From Candidatus Dependentiae bacterium (GTDB taxonomy: Bacteria > Babelota > Babeliae > Babelales > RVW-14), in assembly GCA_018266175.1 (NCBI GenBank), contig JAFEAY010000010.1, positions 1-64,000 of the forward strand: a DNA stretch of 64,000 nt, given 5' to 3'. Below the pieces are notes generated by a model that was not told where the DNA came from, did no database searches, and saw only the letters and a list, made by a program, of their open reading frames with translations. Of the stretch, positions 26,499 through 35,409 are shown one piece after another (within the stretch, counting starts at the first letter, position 1; every line of letters starts with the position of its first letter). A program made the position numbers and the translations under genes.

Positions 26499-27960
26499 GT
26501 TGTTTATGATCTGATTTAGTTTTTACGGCACCACAAAAATTAAATGATAGCTCATCATCTTCTTCTGATGACTCTTTTTGCTTTGCAAGCTTTTCTCTTA
26601 ATTCTCGTGCATAACCAATTTTGTTTTCTTGTCGAGTTCGTCCAATGGCTAAGCTTTCTGATGGAACATCTTTAGTAATGACCGATCCTGCAGCAGTATA
26701 AGAATCTTTACCAATATGCAGTGGCGCAACAAGCGTATTATTACTTCCAACAAAAACATTATCTTCAACAATTGTTTTATGCTTTTTTGCACCATCATAG
26801 TTGCAAGTAATTGTTCCAGCGCCAATATTAACACCTGCTCCAAGATTGGCATCGCCGATATAACTTAGATGTTTTGCTTTGCTCTTATTGCCAATAGTGC
26901 TGTTTTTTACTTCAACAAAATTTCCAATCTCAGCATTATCAGCAATAACACCATTTTCCCTGATACGCGCAAACGGTCCAATGTGAACATTGCAACCAAT
27001 AGAACTATCTTGAATAACAGAATGAGAATGAATAGTACTTCCATCACCAACAACTGAGTTGGCTAAAATTGAAAATGCACTCAAAAAACATTCTTCACCA
27101 ATTTTTGTCCCACGTAATAAATGAACTCCAGTTCCGATAAAAGAACCTGCTCCAATCTCAACATCAATATCTAAATGAATGCTTTGTGCAAGCTCAAAAC
27201 GCACACCACGCATCATCCAATATTTAATAAGTTCAGATCGCTTAATTTGTTCGACTTCCCAAAGCTCTTGAAGTGTATTAACGCCACGAACATCATCAAA
27301 CGGAACTGATAATGCTTGAACGGCTAACCCGCTATCACTTGCCATCTTGATTAAATCAACCAAATAAATTTCACCAGTTACCGGACTTTTGGTTAGCTTA
27401 GTAATATTTTTTTCAAGAAAATCTTGAGATATCATATAAATGCCGGCATTGACACGAATGATTCTACGTTGCTCAGCAGAACAATCTTTTTCTTCAATAA
27501 TTTGAAACTTACCATCTTCTTCAATAACCCGCCCATAACCAGTTGGATCCATTACCATGGTCGTTACAAAAGTTATAGCTGATTTTGCTTCTTGATGCCT
27601 AAAAATCAAGCTTCTTAAATGCTCTGAAGTTACCAGTGGAGTGTCGCCCGACATAATTAGAATATTTTCTTGGTCCCAAGTATGTGCAGAACAAGCAACG
27701 GCATGACCCGTTCCTTGTTGCTCAAGTTGCTCAACAAAGCTCACTTGCTTAAGTTGAGCCTCTTGAATTTCTTGCTTAACTTGATCTGCTTGATACCCCA
27801 CAATAACCGTAGTAGGAATCCCCAAACTTTCTAAAGCCTTTAAGGGATATAGTATCATGGTTCGACCGCAAATATTAAAAAGTAACTTACTCTTTTTTGT
27901 TTTAAAGCGTGTTGCCTTGCCTGCTGCAAGCACAATAGCTCTTGTTTTCAGCTCATTCAT
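26491..27960 (-). CDS. glmU: Bifunctional UDP-N-acetylglucosamine pyrophosphorylase / glucosamine-1-phosphate acetyltransferase
   Basis: Makes UDP-GlcNAc for peptidoglycan and lipid A. The N-terminal uridylyltransferase domain has AIVLAAGKATRFKTKKSKLL, QQGTGHAVACS and IMSGDTPLVT. The C-terminal left-handed beta-helix has many I-G-x-x-x hexapeptides and the acetyltransferase core HLSYIGDANLGAGVNIGAGT with NYDG. The ATG at 27960 (489 residues) has a GAGGAG ribosome-binding site; the longer frame to 28050 would add a second hydrophobic stretch lying in the repeats upstream. The C-terminal tail after the helix is acidic, then ends FCGAVKTKSDHK. Confidence 0.96.
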   Translation of the reverse strand: MNELKTRAIVLAAGKATRFKTKKSKLLFNICGRTMILYPLKALESLGIPTTVIVGYQADQVKQEIQEAQLKQVSFVEQLEQQGTGHAVACSAHTWDQENILIMSGDTPLVTSEHLRSLIFRHQEAKSAITFVTTMVMDPTGYGRVIEEDGKFQIIEEKDCSAEQRRIIRVNAGIYMISQDFLEKNITKLTKSPVTGEIYLVDLIKMASDSGLAVQALSVPFDDVRGVNTLQELWEVEQIKRSELIKYWMMRGVRFELAQSIHLDIDVEIGAGSFIGTGVHLLRGTKIGEECFLSAFSILANSVVGDGSTIHSHSVIQDSSIGCNVHIGPFARIRENGVIADNAEIGNFVEVKNSTIGNKSKAKHLSYIGDANLGAGVNIGAGTITCNYDGAKKHKTIVEDNVFVGSNNTLVAPLHIGKDSYTAAGSVITKDVPSESLAIGRTRQENKIGYARELREKLAKQKESSEEDDELSFNFCGAVKTKSDHKQHA

Positions 27961-28039
27961 TGGTAACTCCTCATTAGATTTTGTGCCTATTAATGAGTAA
28001 TAAACTGACATTATCATGATATACACAAAGATTTTTTTC

Positions 28040-28092
28040 AACTTGAGCATTTCCTTAACTTGAGCATTTTTAAGTTGAGCATTTACTTAAGA
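28040..28092. repeat. Short tandem repeat (three copies)
   Basis: Three imperfect copies of a 16-17 base unit containing TTGAGCATT lie head to tail upstream of glmU. The rest of the gap to the tRNA (28093-28260) shows no gene. The repeats could arise by slippage or bind a regulator; no function is evident. Confidence 0.6.
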
Positions 28093-28260
28093 TAAAAGCT
28101 GATTTAAAATGGTCACATAGCGTTAGTTCTTGTACATAATACCTGCGAACATATCTTTAATGCAACTAGTTTTAAAAAATAAAAAAACGCTCAGAACCCA
28201 ATGTTTTTCTAAGAAAAAACAGTACGGAAAAATTGAATTTATCATTTGAAATCATGGTAT

Positions 28261-28352
28261 GGAGAGGTGGCTGAGTGGTTGAAAGCGACCGCCTCGAAAG
28301 CGGTTATTCCGGGAAACCGGAATCGTGGGTTCGAATCCGACCCTCTCCACCA
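28261..28352 (+). tRNA. tRNA-Ser (CGA)
   Basis: Acceptor stem GGAGAGG pairs with CCTCTCC at 28342-28348. The D arm (GGCTGAGTGG), an anticodon loop CTCGAAA with anticodon CGA closed by ACCGC/GCGGT, and the long variable arm (ATTCCGG/CCGGAAT) are all clear and mark it as tRNA-Ser. CCA is encoded at 28350-28352. Two oddities: the discriminator base is A rather than the usual G, and the T stem GTGGG/CCGAC has a central G-G mismatch. Confidence 0.93.
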
Positions 28353-28426
28353 GCCTTCGCTCTAACGGGCTACGGCTGGGCAAGCCTGTTTCTTTAATAG
28401 ACGCTTGGCAAGCCTGTTTTTTAAAT
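28350..28426 (+). repeat. tRNA-linked hairpin and direct repeats
   Basis: Immediately after the tRNA, CCAGCC and GGCTGG flank a 4-bp inner stem (GCTC/GGGC), forming a hairpin at 28350-28379. It is followed by two direct copies of GGCAAGCCTGTTT at 28379-28391 and 28407-28419, each leading into a T-rich stretch. This may act as the tRNA terminator or be a mobile repeat attached to the tRNA 3' end. Confidence 0.6.
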
Positions 28427-28458
28427 ACTCAAACATAGTTTTTCAAAGATAACAAATC

Positions 28459-28890
28459 ATGAATAACACAGCCCTTGTAACGCATACCAATAAAAATATC
28501 AAACGCGACCAGCTGGACAACCTCGTCCCAAAACTCTGGGGCCACGAAGAATGGATCGTCAATAACCCACATTATTGCGGCAAGAAACTTGTCTTCATGC
28601 AAAATCATGGCTGCTCATTGCATCACCACAAAATCAAGCATGAAACTTTTTATATTCTTTCAGGACAAGTAATCTTAGAACTTGAAAACAACGGTATTCG
28701 TACCGTTCGACGCATGGGACCAGGCGACACCGCGGCAATACCCCAACTAACCTGGCACCGGCTTATTGCTTTAACTCATGCAGAAGTTATGGAATTTTCG
28801 ACCTATCATATGGAAGAAGATTCTTATCGAGCAATTAATGCTCAGAAATTTGAGCAAAATGAAATCGATAACCTTTGCGAGCTTTTGTGA
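28459..28890 (+). CDS. Cupin-domain protein (sugar-phosphate isomerase-like)
   Basis: A 143-residue single cupin. The N-terminal WGHEEWIVNNPHYCGKKL matches the W-G-x-E-x-W-x-V opening of type II phosphomannose isomerase and related small cupins. The metal motifs are SLHHHKIKHETFYILSG (H-x-H-x-K-x-E) and PQLTWHRLIAL (final His). No signal peptide. Small cupins of this kind isomerise mannose/fructose 6-phosphate or other sugars, but the exact substrate is undetermined. Its stop overlaps the next start. Confidence 0.82.
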   Translation: MNNTALVTHTNKNIKRDQLDNLVPKLWGHEEWIVNNPHYCGKKLVFMQNHGCSLHHHKIKHETFYILSGQVILELENNGIRTVRRMGPGDTAAIPQLTWHRLIALTHAEVMEFSTYHMEEDSYRAINAQKFEQNEIDNLCELL

Positions 28891-29444
28891 ATAAACTTCT
28901 GGGCTATGCGCTTCTTGGACTTTGCTGCTTATGCGCTGGAATATTTTTCTTCCTCGTTCAGCGCGAGTTTATTATTATTCAGTGGTCATATCCTTCACGC
29001 CATCAGGCACACAATCTTTCTATCGATGCCACAACTACTCGAACAATAAAGCTTTATTGCTGGGACAATGAACGAACAATCGACCATGAAACATCGTTGA
29101 TTTGGCATCGAAGTAATCCGGCTGAAAACCTTAAAACCCTTGTCAGTGCATGGATCAACCTTGCCCACTCTGAACATATACTTTCAAAGCTTGCCATACT
29201 TCAAGACGCTCCGTATGCAACTACAAGTAAGGAAGCATATCTTTCATTTGATCAGTCAATTTTAGACCCTACATGGTCAATAAGAAAAAAAATCTTTGTC
29301 ATGCAAAGCTTACTCAAAACAATCAGTAAAACTGATCTAAAAATTCAACATATTGTCTTTTTAGTTAATCATCAACCGATGATCGATGAACACCTTGATT
29401 TCTCATATTCATGGCCTCTTGATGGTTTTATTCCAAATTTCTAA
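28887..29444 (+). CDS. Membrane-anchored protein, GerMN-like
   Basis: A 185-residue protein with one N-terminal membrane helix (about residues 5-25, Leu/Cys-rich) and an extracytoplasmic domain. I take the GTG at 28887, which overlaps the upstream TGA as GTGA; a TTG at 28875 is the alternative, and neither is ATG. The later part alternates strands and helices in a way reminiscent of GerMN (sporulation/germination) domains: SKEAYLSFDQSI, a helix, and IVFLVNHQPMIDEHLDFS. GerMN domains occur widely in non-sporulating envelopes. The assignment is tentative. Confidence 0.6.
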   Translation: MNKLLGYALLGLCCLCAGIFFFLVQREFIIIQWSYPSRHQAHNLSIDATTTRTIKLYCWDNERTIDHETSLIWHRSNPAENLKTLVSAWINLAHSEHILSKLAILQDAPYATTSKEAYLSFDQSILDPTWSIRKKIFVMQSLLKTISKTDLKIQHIVFLVNHQPMIDEHLDFSYSWPLDGFIPNF

Positions 29445-29575
29445 TTTTGCTTAAGCTCTACAAAATAGCTTATCGGTCCTTTTTCTGATGAGCCATTTAC
29501 AAAGACTCATGGTTTAAGGTATAACAATTTTACCGTAAAAGCGCAGGGCGTCATTCATGAAAAAAGGAGAATCGT

Positions 29576-30931
29576 ATGCTTTCGTTACCAAATTTTTTTT
29601 TATTTGCCTTACTCATTTCACCAGGGATTGCTACATGCCAAGAGCAACAGGTTAAAACTCATAATGATTATGAACAACCAGCATGTAGAGCATGTGGCTG
29701 CAACAAAAACAAAACAAAACATGGTCGAAAAGAAAAAATTCGATGTGGAATTTGCGCACCAGCTCCACAAGAATCAACCCCTCAAGAAAGCCAAGAAGAA
29801 ACAGTTGCATCAAAATGCGGCTGTACTCCACCCCCTCCACAAGAACAATCACAAGCCGATGAGCTTGGTTTGCTTGATGCACCAGAATACTCCTTAGAAT
29901 GCAACTGCGGAAAACCTCCGCGAAGAGATGTTTTACTCGAATTAATAGACCAAATCGAAGAGCAACTTCGCGCAAAAAACTCCGGTTGCCCCGTAACACC
30001 ACCAACACCTGACTGTGGTTGTCCAAAACCTACACCTCCAGTCCCAGATTGTGGTTGCCCAGTCGTAACATTTGCTGATTCATCGGATGTAAATGCTGAA
30101 ATAAAATGTAATTGTGGCAAACCTCCACGAAGAAATATTGACGTCGAACAAACGCGGGCAAAAAACTCCGGTTGCCCAGTAACTCCAACAACACCTGACT
30201 GCGGCTGTCCAAAACCTACACCTCCAGTCCCAGATTGCGGCTGTCCAGTTGTAGGCGTTGTTGAAGCCTTAAAATCTGATATATCATGCGAGGAAGCAAA
30301 ATGTGGCTGCAGTGCACCTGCCCCACAAGACCCACCAACTCAGGATACAAAAAAAGTAGACGCAGCTGATATTCTTGAAGGCCTTGCACAAACATCGTAC
30401 CAAGCGGGCAATGTTATTGGAGCTCCAAGCAAGAAGGAAAAGCATCAAGCTGTCTGCAATTTAGTTGGATCAATATTACACCTAGCAGCTCAAGTGACAA
30501 AAAAAGAACATGCAGAGCCTGCTGCACACAGTCGCAACATTATGGCTATCACTCACCACGTTTTAAATAACGCCAAACAGGAGCATATTCGTGGTCAGCT
30601 TTTTACCAATAAACCCTACCTTATTGTTTTAAATAGCGTGGAAGTTCCAGAACGCAATCACCTTGTAAGCCAACTTTTGAGCAATCCAGAGGACTCAGGA
30701 GCTTTCCTTAAAGAGCTTTTCCAAGCCGCACACGAATACTTATCGGCTCATGAAACAACAGTCCAAGATGCCCTTTCTTCAGCACTCCAGAACTTAGTCA
30801 AAACTGAAGATGCGGACACGCAACGCGTAATAGATAATCAAGCAACGATTGAAGAGTTTTCAATTGGAAATATAAAAATTAGAAATGCAAGCGGCCAGCA
30901 GGTTCAAGTCATCGTACGAGCAGCTCAATAA
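29576..30931 (+). CDS. Exported Cys/Pro-rich repeat protein
   Basis: A 451-residue exported protein with an AAAGGAG ribosome-binding site and a signal peptide ending GIATC. Residues 35-250 are a cysteine-rich region with C-G-C and C-x-C-G-K-P-P-R-R units. Two long near-identical repeats contain SGCPVTPxTPDCGCPKPTPP followed by VPDCGCPV. The C-terminal 190 residues are cysteine-free and mostly helical. The cysteines could bind metal or form disulfide crosslinks in the envelope, as in chlamydial Cys-rich proteins; that is analogy only. No family recognised. Confidence 0.8.
   Translation: MLSLPNFFLFALLISPGIATCQEQQVKTHNDYEQPACRACGCNKNKTKHGRKEKIRCGICAPAPQESTPQESQEETVASKCGCTPPPPQEQSQADELGLLDAPEYSLECNCGKPPRRDVLLELIDQIEEQLRAKNSGCPVTPPTPDCGCPKPTPPVPDCGCPVVTFADSSDVNAEIKCNCGKPPRRNIDVEQTRAKNSGCPVTPTTPDCGCPKPTPPVPDCGCPVVGVVEALKSDISCEEAKCGCSAPAPQDPPTQDTKKVDAADILEGLAQTSYQAGNVIGAPSKKEKHQAVCNLVGSILHLAAQVTKKEHAEPAAHSRNIMAITHHVLNNAKQEHIRGQLFTNKPYLIVLNSVEVPERNHLVSQLLSNPEDSGAFLKELFQAAHEYLSAHETTVQDALSSALQNLVKTEDADTQRVIDNQATIEEFSIGNIKIRNASGQQVQVIVRAAQ
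29972..30248 (+). repeat. Two near-identical coding repeats of about 90 bases
   Basis: The stretch beginning GCAAAAAACTCCGGTTGCCC at 29972 recurs at 30158, an offset of 186 bases or exactly 62 codons. The match covers about 90 bases with a few synonymous changes. In-frame repeats of this kind expand or contract by recombination. Confidence 0.85.
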
Positions 30932-30963
30932 AAAAGAATGGCTAAATCCACTGCATGTTATTA

Positions 30964-31010
30964 AAAACCTGTGATATACTAGCAAAAAACGTATATCACA
31001 GGTTTTGTTT
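30964..31010. terminator. Strong bidirectional hairpin terminator
   Basis: A perfect 16-bp stem: AAAACCTGTGATATAC at 30964-30979 and its complement at 30991-31006, with an 11-base loop, then GTTT. It lies 33 bases after the Cys-rich gene stop and before the psd start, and argues against a psd start upstream of 31030. Confidence 0.85.
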
Positions 31011-31029
31011 CGCAATAGAAAGTGGTCCC

Positions 31030-32022
31030 ATGGTTCGGTATCGATTACTCATTATTAAAGCGGCAATGCTTTTTTCAATGACGAGTTGGAATATTATGAA
31101 TGCACAATTAGAACAAACAAAAACTGAAAAACCGGCTCAAGCAATTTTTTATTATCAAGATGGCAAGCTTGTTCAAGAAATAAATCCTGAATTGGGAAAA
31201 CTTACTTTTTTTTATACTAATCCAATTGGTAGATGTATTCGTCAATTTATGAAGTTACGAACCTTTAGTAAAATTGTCGGATGCTATTATGATTCCAAAC
31301 GCAGCATACGTTCTATAGAACCGTTCATCAAACAATATGCGCTTGATATGTCTGAATACGAAGAAACAACCTATGCAACATTTAATGATTTCTTTGCACG
31401 CAAGCTCAAGGCGAACGCACGCACCGTTGATACTCGTTCTTCAGTTGTTGCTTCACCATGCGATGGAAAACTTTTTGTTATTCCAAACATTTCAAATACC
31501 ATGACTTTCTATCTTAAAGATCTTCCTTTTAATCTTGAAAAATTTGTTGGTGATGCACAACGTGCACAACAATATGAAGGCGGAACGCTTATGATTTTCC
31601 GTCTTGCTCCGTACGATTATCACCGTTTCCATTTTCCGGTTGATTGCACTCCATCACAAGCAGTCATTATCAATGGCACACTTGAGTCGGTCAATCCTGT
31701 TGCCTACAAAAGCGGTATTCAAGTATTAACTGAAAATGAACGTCACCTCATTGAACTTAAAACTCAAGATCATGGAACAGCGCTCATGCTGCCTGTTGGA
31801 GCAATGTGTGTTGGAAAAATTACTGAAACGTACACAGCTGAAGAAGCAGTACAAAAAGGTGCCGAATCTGGATTTTTCTCATTTGGAGGATCAACAATTG
31901 TTCTCCTTTTCCCTGCAGGAAAAATTAAATTAGCTGACGAATTTATAAAACATTCCGCACTCGGCCTTGAAACTGCAGTAAAAATGGGAGAACCTGTTGC
32001 AGATTTTCAGGAGCGTTTATAA
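31030..32022 (+). CDS. psd: Phosphatidylserine decarboxylase
   Basis: Makes phosphatidylethanolamine. The 330-residue proenzyme self-cleaves at G-S within FFSFGGSTIVLLFPAGK, with S288 becoming the pyruvoyl group. The charge-relay residues are in VVASPCDGKLFV (Asp) and APYDYHRFHFPVDC (His). The N-terminus has a hydrophobic segment (about residues 5-22) that could anchor it in the membrane. The ATG at 31030 is chosen because the longer frame to 30955 would run through the terminator hairpin. No pss gene is nearby. Confidence 0.94.
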   Translation: MVRYRLLIIKAAMLFSMTSWNIMNAQLEQTKTEKPAQAIFYYQDGKLVQEINPELGKLTFFYTNPIGRCIRQFMKLRTFSKIVGCYYDSKRSIRSIEPFIKQYALDMSEYEETTYATFNDFFARKLKANARTVDTRSSVVASPCDGKLFVIPNISNTMTFYLKDLPFNLEKFVGDAQRAQQYEGGTLMIFRLAPYDYHRFHFPVDCTPSQAVIINGTLESVNPVAYKSGIQVLTENERHLIELKTQDHGTALMLPVGAMCVGKITETYTAEEAVQKGAESGFFSFGGSTIVLLFPAGKIKLADEFIKHSALGLETAVKMGEPVADFQERL

Positions 32023-32061
32023 ATAAATTTCCCCCTAAAAAGGGAGTAAGGAGAACTGGAC

Positions 32062-32718
32062 ATGAAGATTTATCCATCACTCATCTCAGCAGATCTACTT
32101 AACCTAGCAAGCGTACTCAACAAGCTTGATCTTCATTGCGATGGCTATCACCTTGATGTCATGGATAATCACTTTGTTCCAAACCTCACGTGGGGTCCTG
32201 ATTTTATCAACCGGATCAGACAAACAACATCAAAGCAGCTCGATATTCACCTGATGGTTGATAACCCACACACGTGGCTTTCTAGGCTCAAACTGAATGC
32301 GAATGATATGATTACCTTTCATATCGAAGCGCTACAAAAATCAGAAGCCATTGAACACCTTGTATCGAGCATTCATACAGAAAAGCTTCATGCAGGCATT
32401 GCACTCAACCCTGCAACTCCTGTTGAAAAAGTTTATCCCCACCTCATGGATCTTGACCATGTCCTTCTGATGTCGGTCAACCCAGGATTTTCAGGACAAA
32501 CTTTTATTCCAGATGTTATCTCAAAAATTAAGCCTCTGGTTACTCAACGTATTATTGCCCAAAAGCATTTCTCAATTGGCATGGATGGCGGGATTGGTTT
32601 AACCAACATAGCAACACTTGCCGAGCACGGTGTTGATTACGCATGCGCAGCATCAGCAATCTTTGCAGCCAGCAATCCCATTCAGGCGTTAAGCAATTTA
32701 TATCACGCTACAAAATAA
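32062..32718 (+). CDS. rpe: Ribulose-phosphate 3-epimerase
   Basis: Interconverts ribulose 5-phosphate and xylulose 5-phosphate. A 218-residue TIM barrel with metal and catalytic motifs in order: YPSLISADLLNL, DGYHLDVMDNHFVPNLTWGP, DIHLMVDNP, VLLMSVNPGFSGQTFIP and SIGMDGGIGLTN. It has a GTAAGGAG ribosome-binding site and follows psd by 39 bases. It supplies the step after zwf and gnd in the pentose phosphate pathway. Confidence 0.97.
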   Translation: MKIYPSLISADLLNLASVLNKLDLHCDGYHLDVMDNHFVPNLTWGPDFINRIRQTTSKQLDIHLMVDNPHTWLSRLKLNANDMITFHIEALQKSEAIEHLVSSIHTEKLHAGIALNPATPVEKVYPHLMDLDHVLLMSVNPGFSGQTFIPDVISKIKPLVTQRIIAQKHFSIGMDGGIGLTNIATLAEHGVDYACAASAIFAASNPIQALSNLYHATK

Positions 32719-32824
32719 AGTTTTATTCAAAACAAAGCTGAATCTCTTGACGCTGTGGGCACCATCTTCTATCTTGTTCTTCTTAAAGATTAGTTATTAA
32801 AAAATTCATGCAAAGGACACATGC

Positions 32825-35344
32825 GTGACACATGAAAATTCTGACATAAAAAAATTGCGCGTCGGCGTTTTAATGGGTGGAAAAAATGCTGAACGCGAAG
32901 TCTCATTCAACTCAGGTAGAACCATCTGCGACCATTTAGACACTGCTCGCTACGAAGTTATTCCTATCTTTCAAACCGAAGCAGGAACACTCTATCAACT
33001 TCCATGGAAATTTTTGCACCGAGGAAAAATTTCAGACTTTATTCATCGCCTTGATGCGCAAGCAACCAAGCTTTCGTGGGATGATTTAAAATCTATTATC
33101 GATTTTGCTTACATCGCTCAACATGGGCGTTATGGTGAAGATGGAATCCTGCAAGGCACCCTTGAGGTCCTTGATATCCCCTACCTAGGCAGCAAAATTT
33201 TTGGCAGCGCCAGCGGTATGAACAAAGCATTTCATAAAAAACTTTTTGCTGGAACAGGCATTGCAACCCCACGTGGCATTACACTCACGAGAAATGAAAT
33301 TGAAACACTTTATCAACAAGAAATCTTAGCGCTCCTTCACGAACAAAATATTCACTTCCCCTTCATCGTTAAACCTGCTCATGAAGGCTCAAGCCTGGGT
33401 ATGAGTGTCGTAAGCACCGCTGAAGAGCTTACCCCCGCCCTACAACACGCTCTTATTTCTCAAATCAATCATGTTGAAGTGCTCGTTGAAGAAAAAATTG
33501 TTGGCATGGAATTTGTCTGCGTCTGCCTTCAAAAGGCTGATGGAAGTTGGTTTACCTTACCAATTACCGAAGTTGTACCCGAAGAAGGTTCTGCGTTTTA
33601 CGATTATGAACAAAAATATATGCCTGGCCGCGCACAAAAAATTACCCCTGCCCGTTGCTCACAAGAAATTTTAGAAAAAATAGGCGAAACCTGTATCAAA
33701 GCAACTGAACTACTCAATTTTAAAACTATTTCACGTATTGACGGTTTTGTAAAAGATGACGGAACCGTTGTCCTGATTGATCCAAATTCGTTAACCGGCA
33801 TGGGACCTGCAACATTTCTTTTTCATCAAGCCGCACAATTTGGCATGAACCACATGCAGCTTATTAATTTTTTAATCGAGCAGGAACTTAAAGCTTATGG
33901 CCTTTCAGATAAGCTCTCTCTGCTGAGCAATTGCTCGAAAGATTTGATCATGAATAATCAATCGGTGAAAAAAATTCGTGTCGGCGTTCTTTTAGGTGGC
34001 GATTCAAACGAACGTGAAATTTCACTGGAATCTGGAAGAAACGTTTGTTACAAGCTCTCACCTCACCAGTACCATGTCACACCACTCTTTTTATGCAACC
34101 AAACCGAGCTCTACGCGTTAAGCACTGAACAACTCATTAAGCATTCAACACGTGCGATTAAAAACGTTATAACTTCAGAGCAAAAAATAAACTGGTCATC
34201 TTTGTCAGAAGATTTTGACTTCATCTTTATTGCGCTCCATGGCGGTAAAGGTGAAAATGGTTCTGTACAGGGTATGCTTGAAATGCTGGGAATCCCTTAC
34301 AATGGCTCAGGAGTACTGACAAGCGCACTGTGCATGGACAAATTCAAAACCAATGAGTTTTTACGTACACAAGACATTAATGTCCCTGCATCACGATTAT
34401 TAACACGAAATGCATGGGATAAATCTGCTCCTTATGAAAATAAACTTGCACTACTTTATCAGACCATAACATCACTTCAATTCCCCTTAGTTCTGAAGCC
34501 CTCCGATGACGGTTGCAGCGTCATGATTAAGAAAATTAATGATATCGAACAATTAATTATCGAACTTGATATTTTCTTTGAAGGCTCAAAAGATGCTGCA
34601 ATGCTTGAAGAACTCATTGTTGGAACAGAGCTGACCTGTGGCGTTTTGGGGAATAATAAAATCACTGTTTTGCCTCCATCACAAGCGGTCGCAAAAGAGG
34701 GAATTCTTTCAATCAAAGAAAAATTTCTACCTGGTGAAGGTGAAAACCAAACCCCAGCACCGCTCCCAACAGAAGTACTAACCTTGGTTCAAGAAGTAAT
34801 TGGAAAAACATACACGGCAGTTGGTTGCAAAGGTTATGCACGCATTGATTGCTTCTACCAAAACGCTCAGCAAAGCCCGACCGGTACGCAACGCGTGATT
34901 ATTTTAGAAATCAATACATTGCCCGGCTTAACTCCCGCAACCTGTATTTTTCATCAAGCTGCAGAACTTGGACTTAAACCGATGGACTTTATTTCTAAAA
35001 TTATTGAGCTTGGCTTTGAAAACCATACGCACATTCAACCAAAAACACAAACAAGCGAGCTTCCTCCAACCGGGGTTTCTCCAGCACAGTTATTTTTTGA
35101 ACAAGAACCAGAAGCACCATTAGAATATCACTATGAACAAGAGCCAGTACAAGAACAGAAAATAGAAATACAAGCTAAAAGCTCTGATTCAGTTATTGAG
35201 ACTGAACAAACTCATGAGCCTGAAGCAGGCGCGCGCATTCGCTCAGAAGAATCTGAGCAAGAACCTATTGCTCCTGAGCAACCGCGACCTCAAGCAGAAC
35301 TGAGAGCTGCTGTTCCTGAAATTATGATTATGCGAATGTTTTGA
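32825..35344 (+). CDS. ddl: Double-length D-alanine--D-alanine ligase (two fused Ddl domains)
   Basis: An 839-residue protein with two complete Ddl units plus a tail. It starts with GTG at 32825; no ATG lies in frame nearby. Unit 1 (about 10-360) has VGVLMGGKNAEREVSFNSGR, AQHGRYGEDG and VKPAHEGSSLGM, but its metal/substrate loop reads LIDPNSLTGMG instead of E-I-N-T-x-P-G. Unit 2 (about 378-730) has VGVLLGGDSNEREISLESGR, ALHGGKGENG and an intact LEINTLPGLTPAT. Unit 2 therefore looks fully active and unit 1 altered. Residues 731-839 are Glu/Pro/Gln-rich and probably disordered. It makes D-Ala-D-Ala for peptidoglycan. Confidence 0.93.
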   Translation: MTHENSDIKKLRVGVLMGGKNAEREVSFNSGRTICDHLDTARYEVIPIFQTEAGTLYQLPWKFLHRGKISDFIHRLDAQATKLSWDDLKSIIDFAYIAQHGRYGEDGILQGTLEVLDIPYLGSKIFGSASGMNKAFHKKLFAGTGIATPRGITLTRNEIETLYQQEILALLHEQNIHFPFIVKPAHEGSSLGMSVVSTAEELTPALQHALISQINHVEVLVEEKIVGMEFVCVCLQKADGSWFTLPITEVVPEEGSAFYDYEQKYMPGRAQKITPARCSQEILEKIGETCIKATELLNFKTISRIDGFVKDDGTVVLIDPNSLTGMGPATFLFHQAAQFGMNHMQLINFLIEQELKAYGLSDKLSLLSNCSKDLIMNNQSVKKIRVGVLLGGDSNEREISLESGRNVCYKLSPHQYHVTPLFLCNQTELYALSTEQLIKHSTRAIKNVITSEQKINWSSLSEDFDFIFIALHGGKGENGSVQGMLEMLGIPYNGSGVLTSALCMDKFKTNEFLRTQDINVPASRLLTRNAWDKSAPYENKLALLYQTITSLQFPLVLKPSDDGCSVMIKKINDIEQLIIELDIFFEGSKDAAMLEELIVGTELTCGVLGNNKITVLPPSQAVAKEGILSIKEKFLPGEGENQTPAPLPTEVLTLVQEVIGKTYTAVGCKGYARIDCFYQNAQQSPTGTQRVIILEINTLPGLTPATCIFHQAAELGLKPMDFISKIIELGFENHTHIQPKTQTSELPPTGVSPAQLFFEQEPEAPLEYHYEQEPVQEQKIEIQAKSSDSVIETEQTHEPEAGARIRSEESEQEPIAPEQPRPQAELRAAVPEIMIMRMF

Positions 35345-35361
35345 ATTTAACAAGCCACAAA

Positions 35362-35404
35362 GAATAAGCCCCTATTGAGAGAATTAATAGGGGCTTATTC
35401 TTTT
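35362..35404. terminator. Bidirectional terminator between convergent genes
   Basis: A 15-bp perfect stem (GAATAAGCCCCTATT at 35362-35376 with its complement at 35386-35400), a 9-base loop and TTTT on the plus side. It serves the ddl gene and the convergent small gene ending at 35410. Confidence 0.88.
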
Positions 35405-35409
35405 AAGAA

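Noticed and set aside
29972-30248. Regularly spaced repeats resembling a CRISPR array
   Set aside because: Only two copies, about 90 bases long, in frame inside a coding region with a clear signal peptide; no cas genes.
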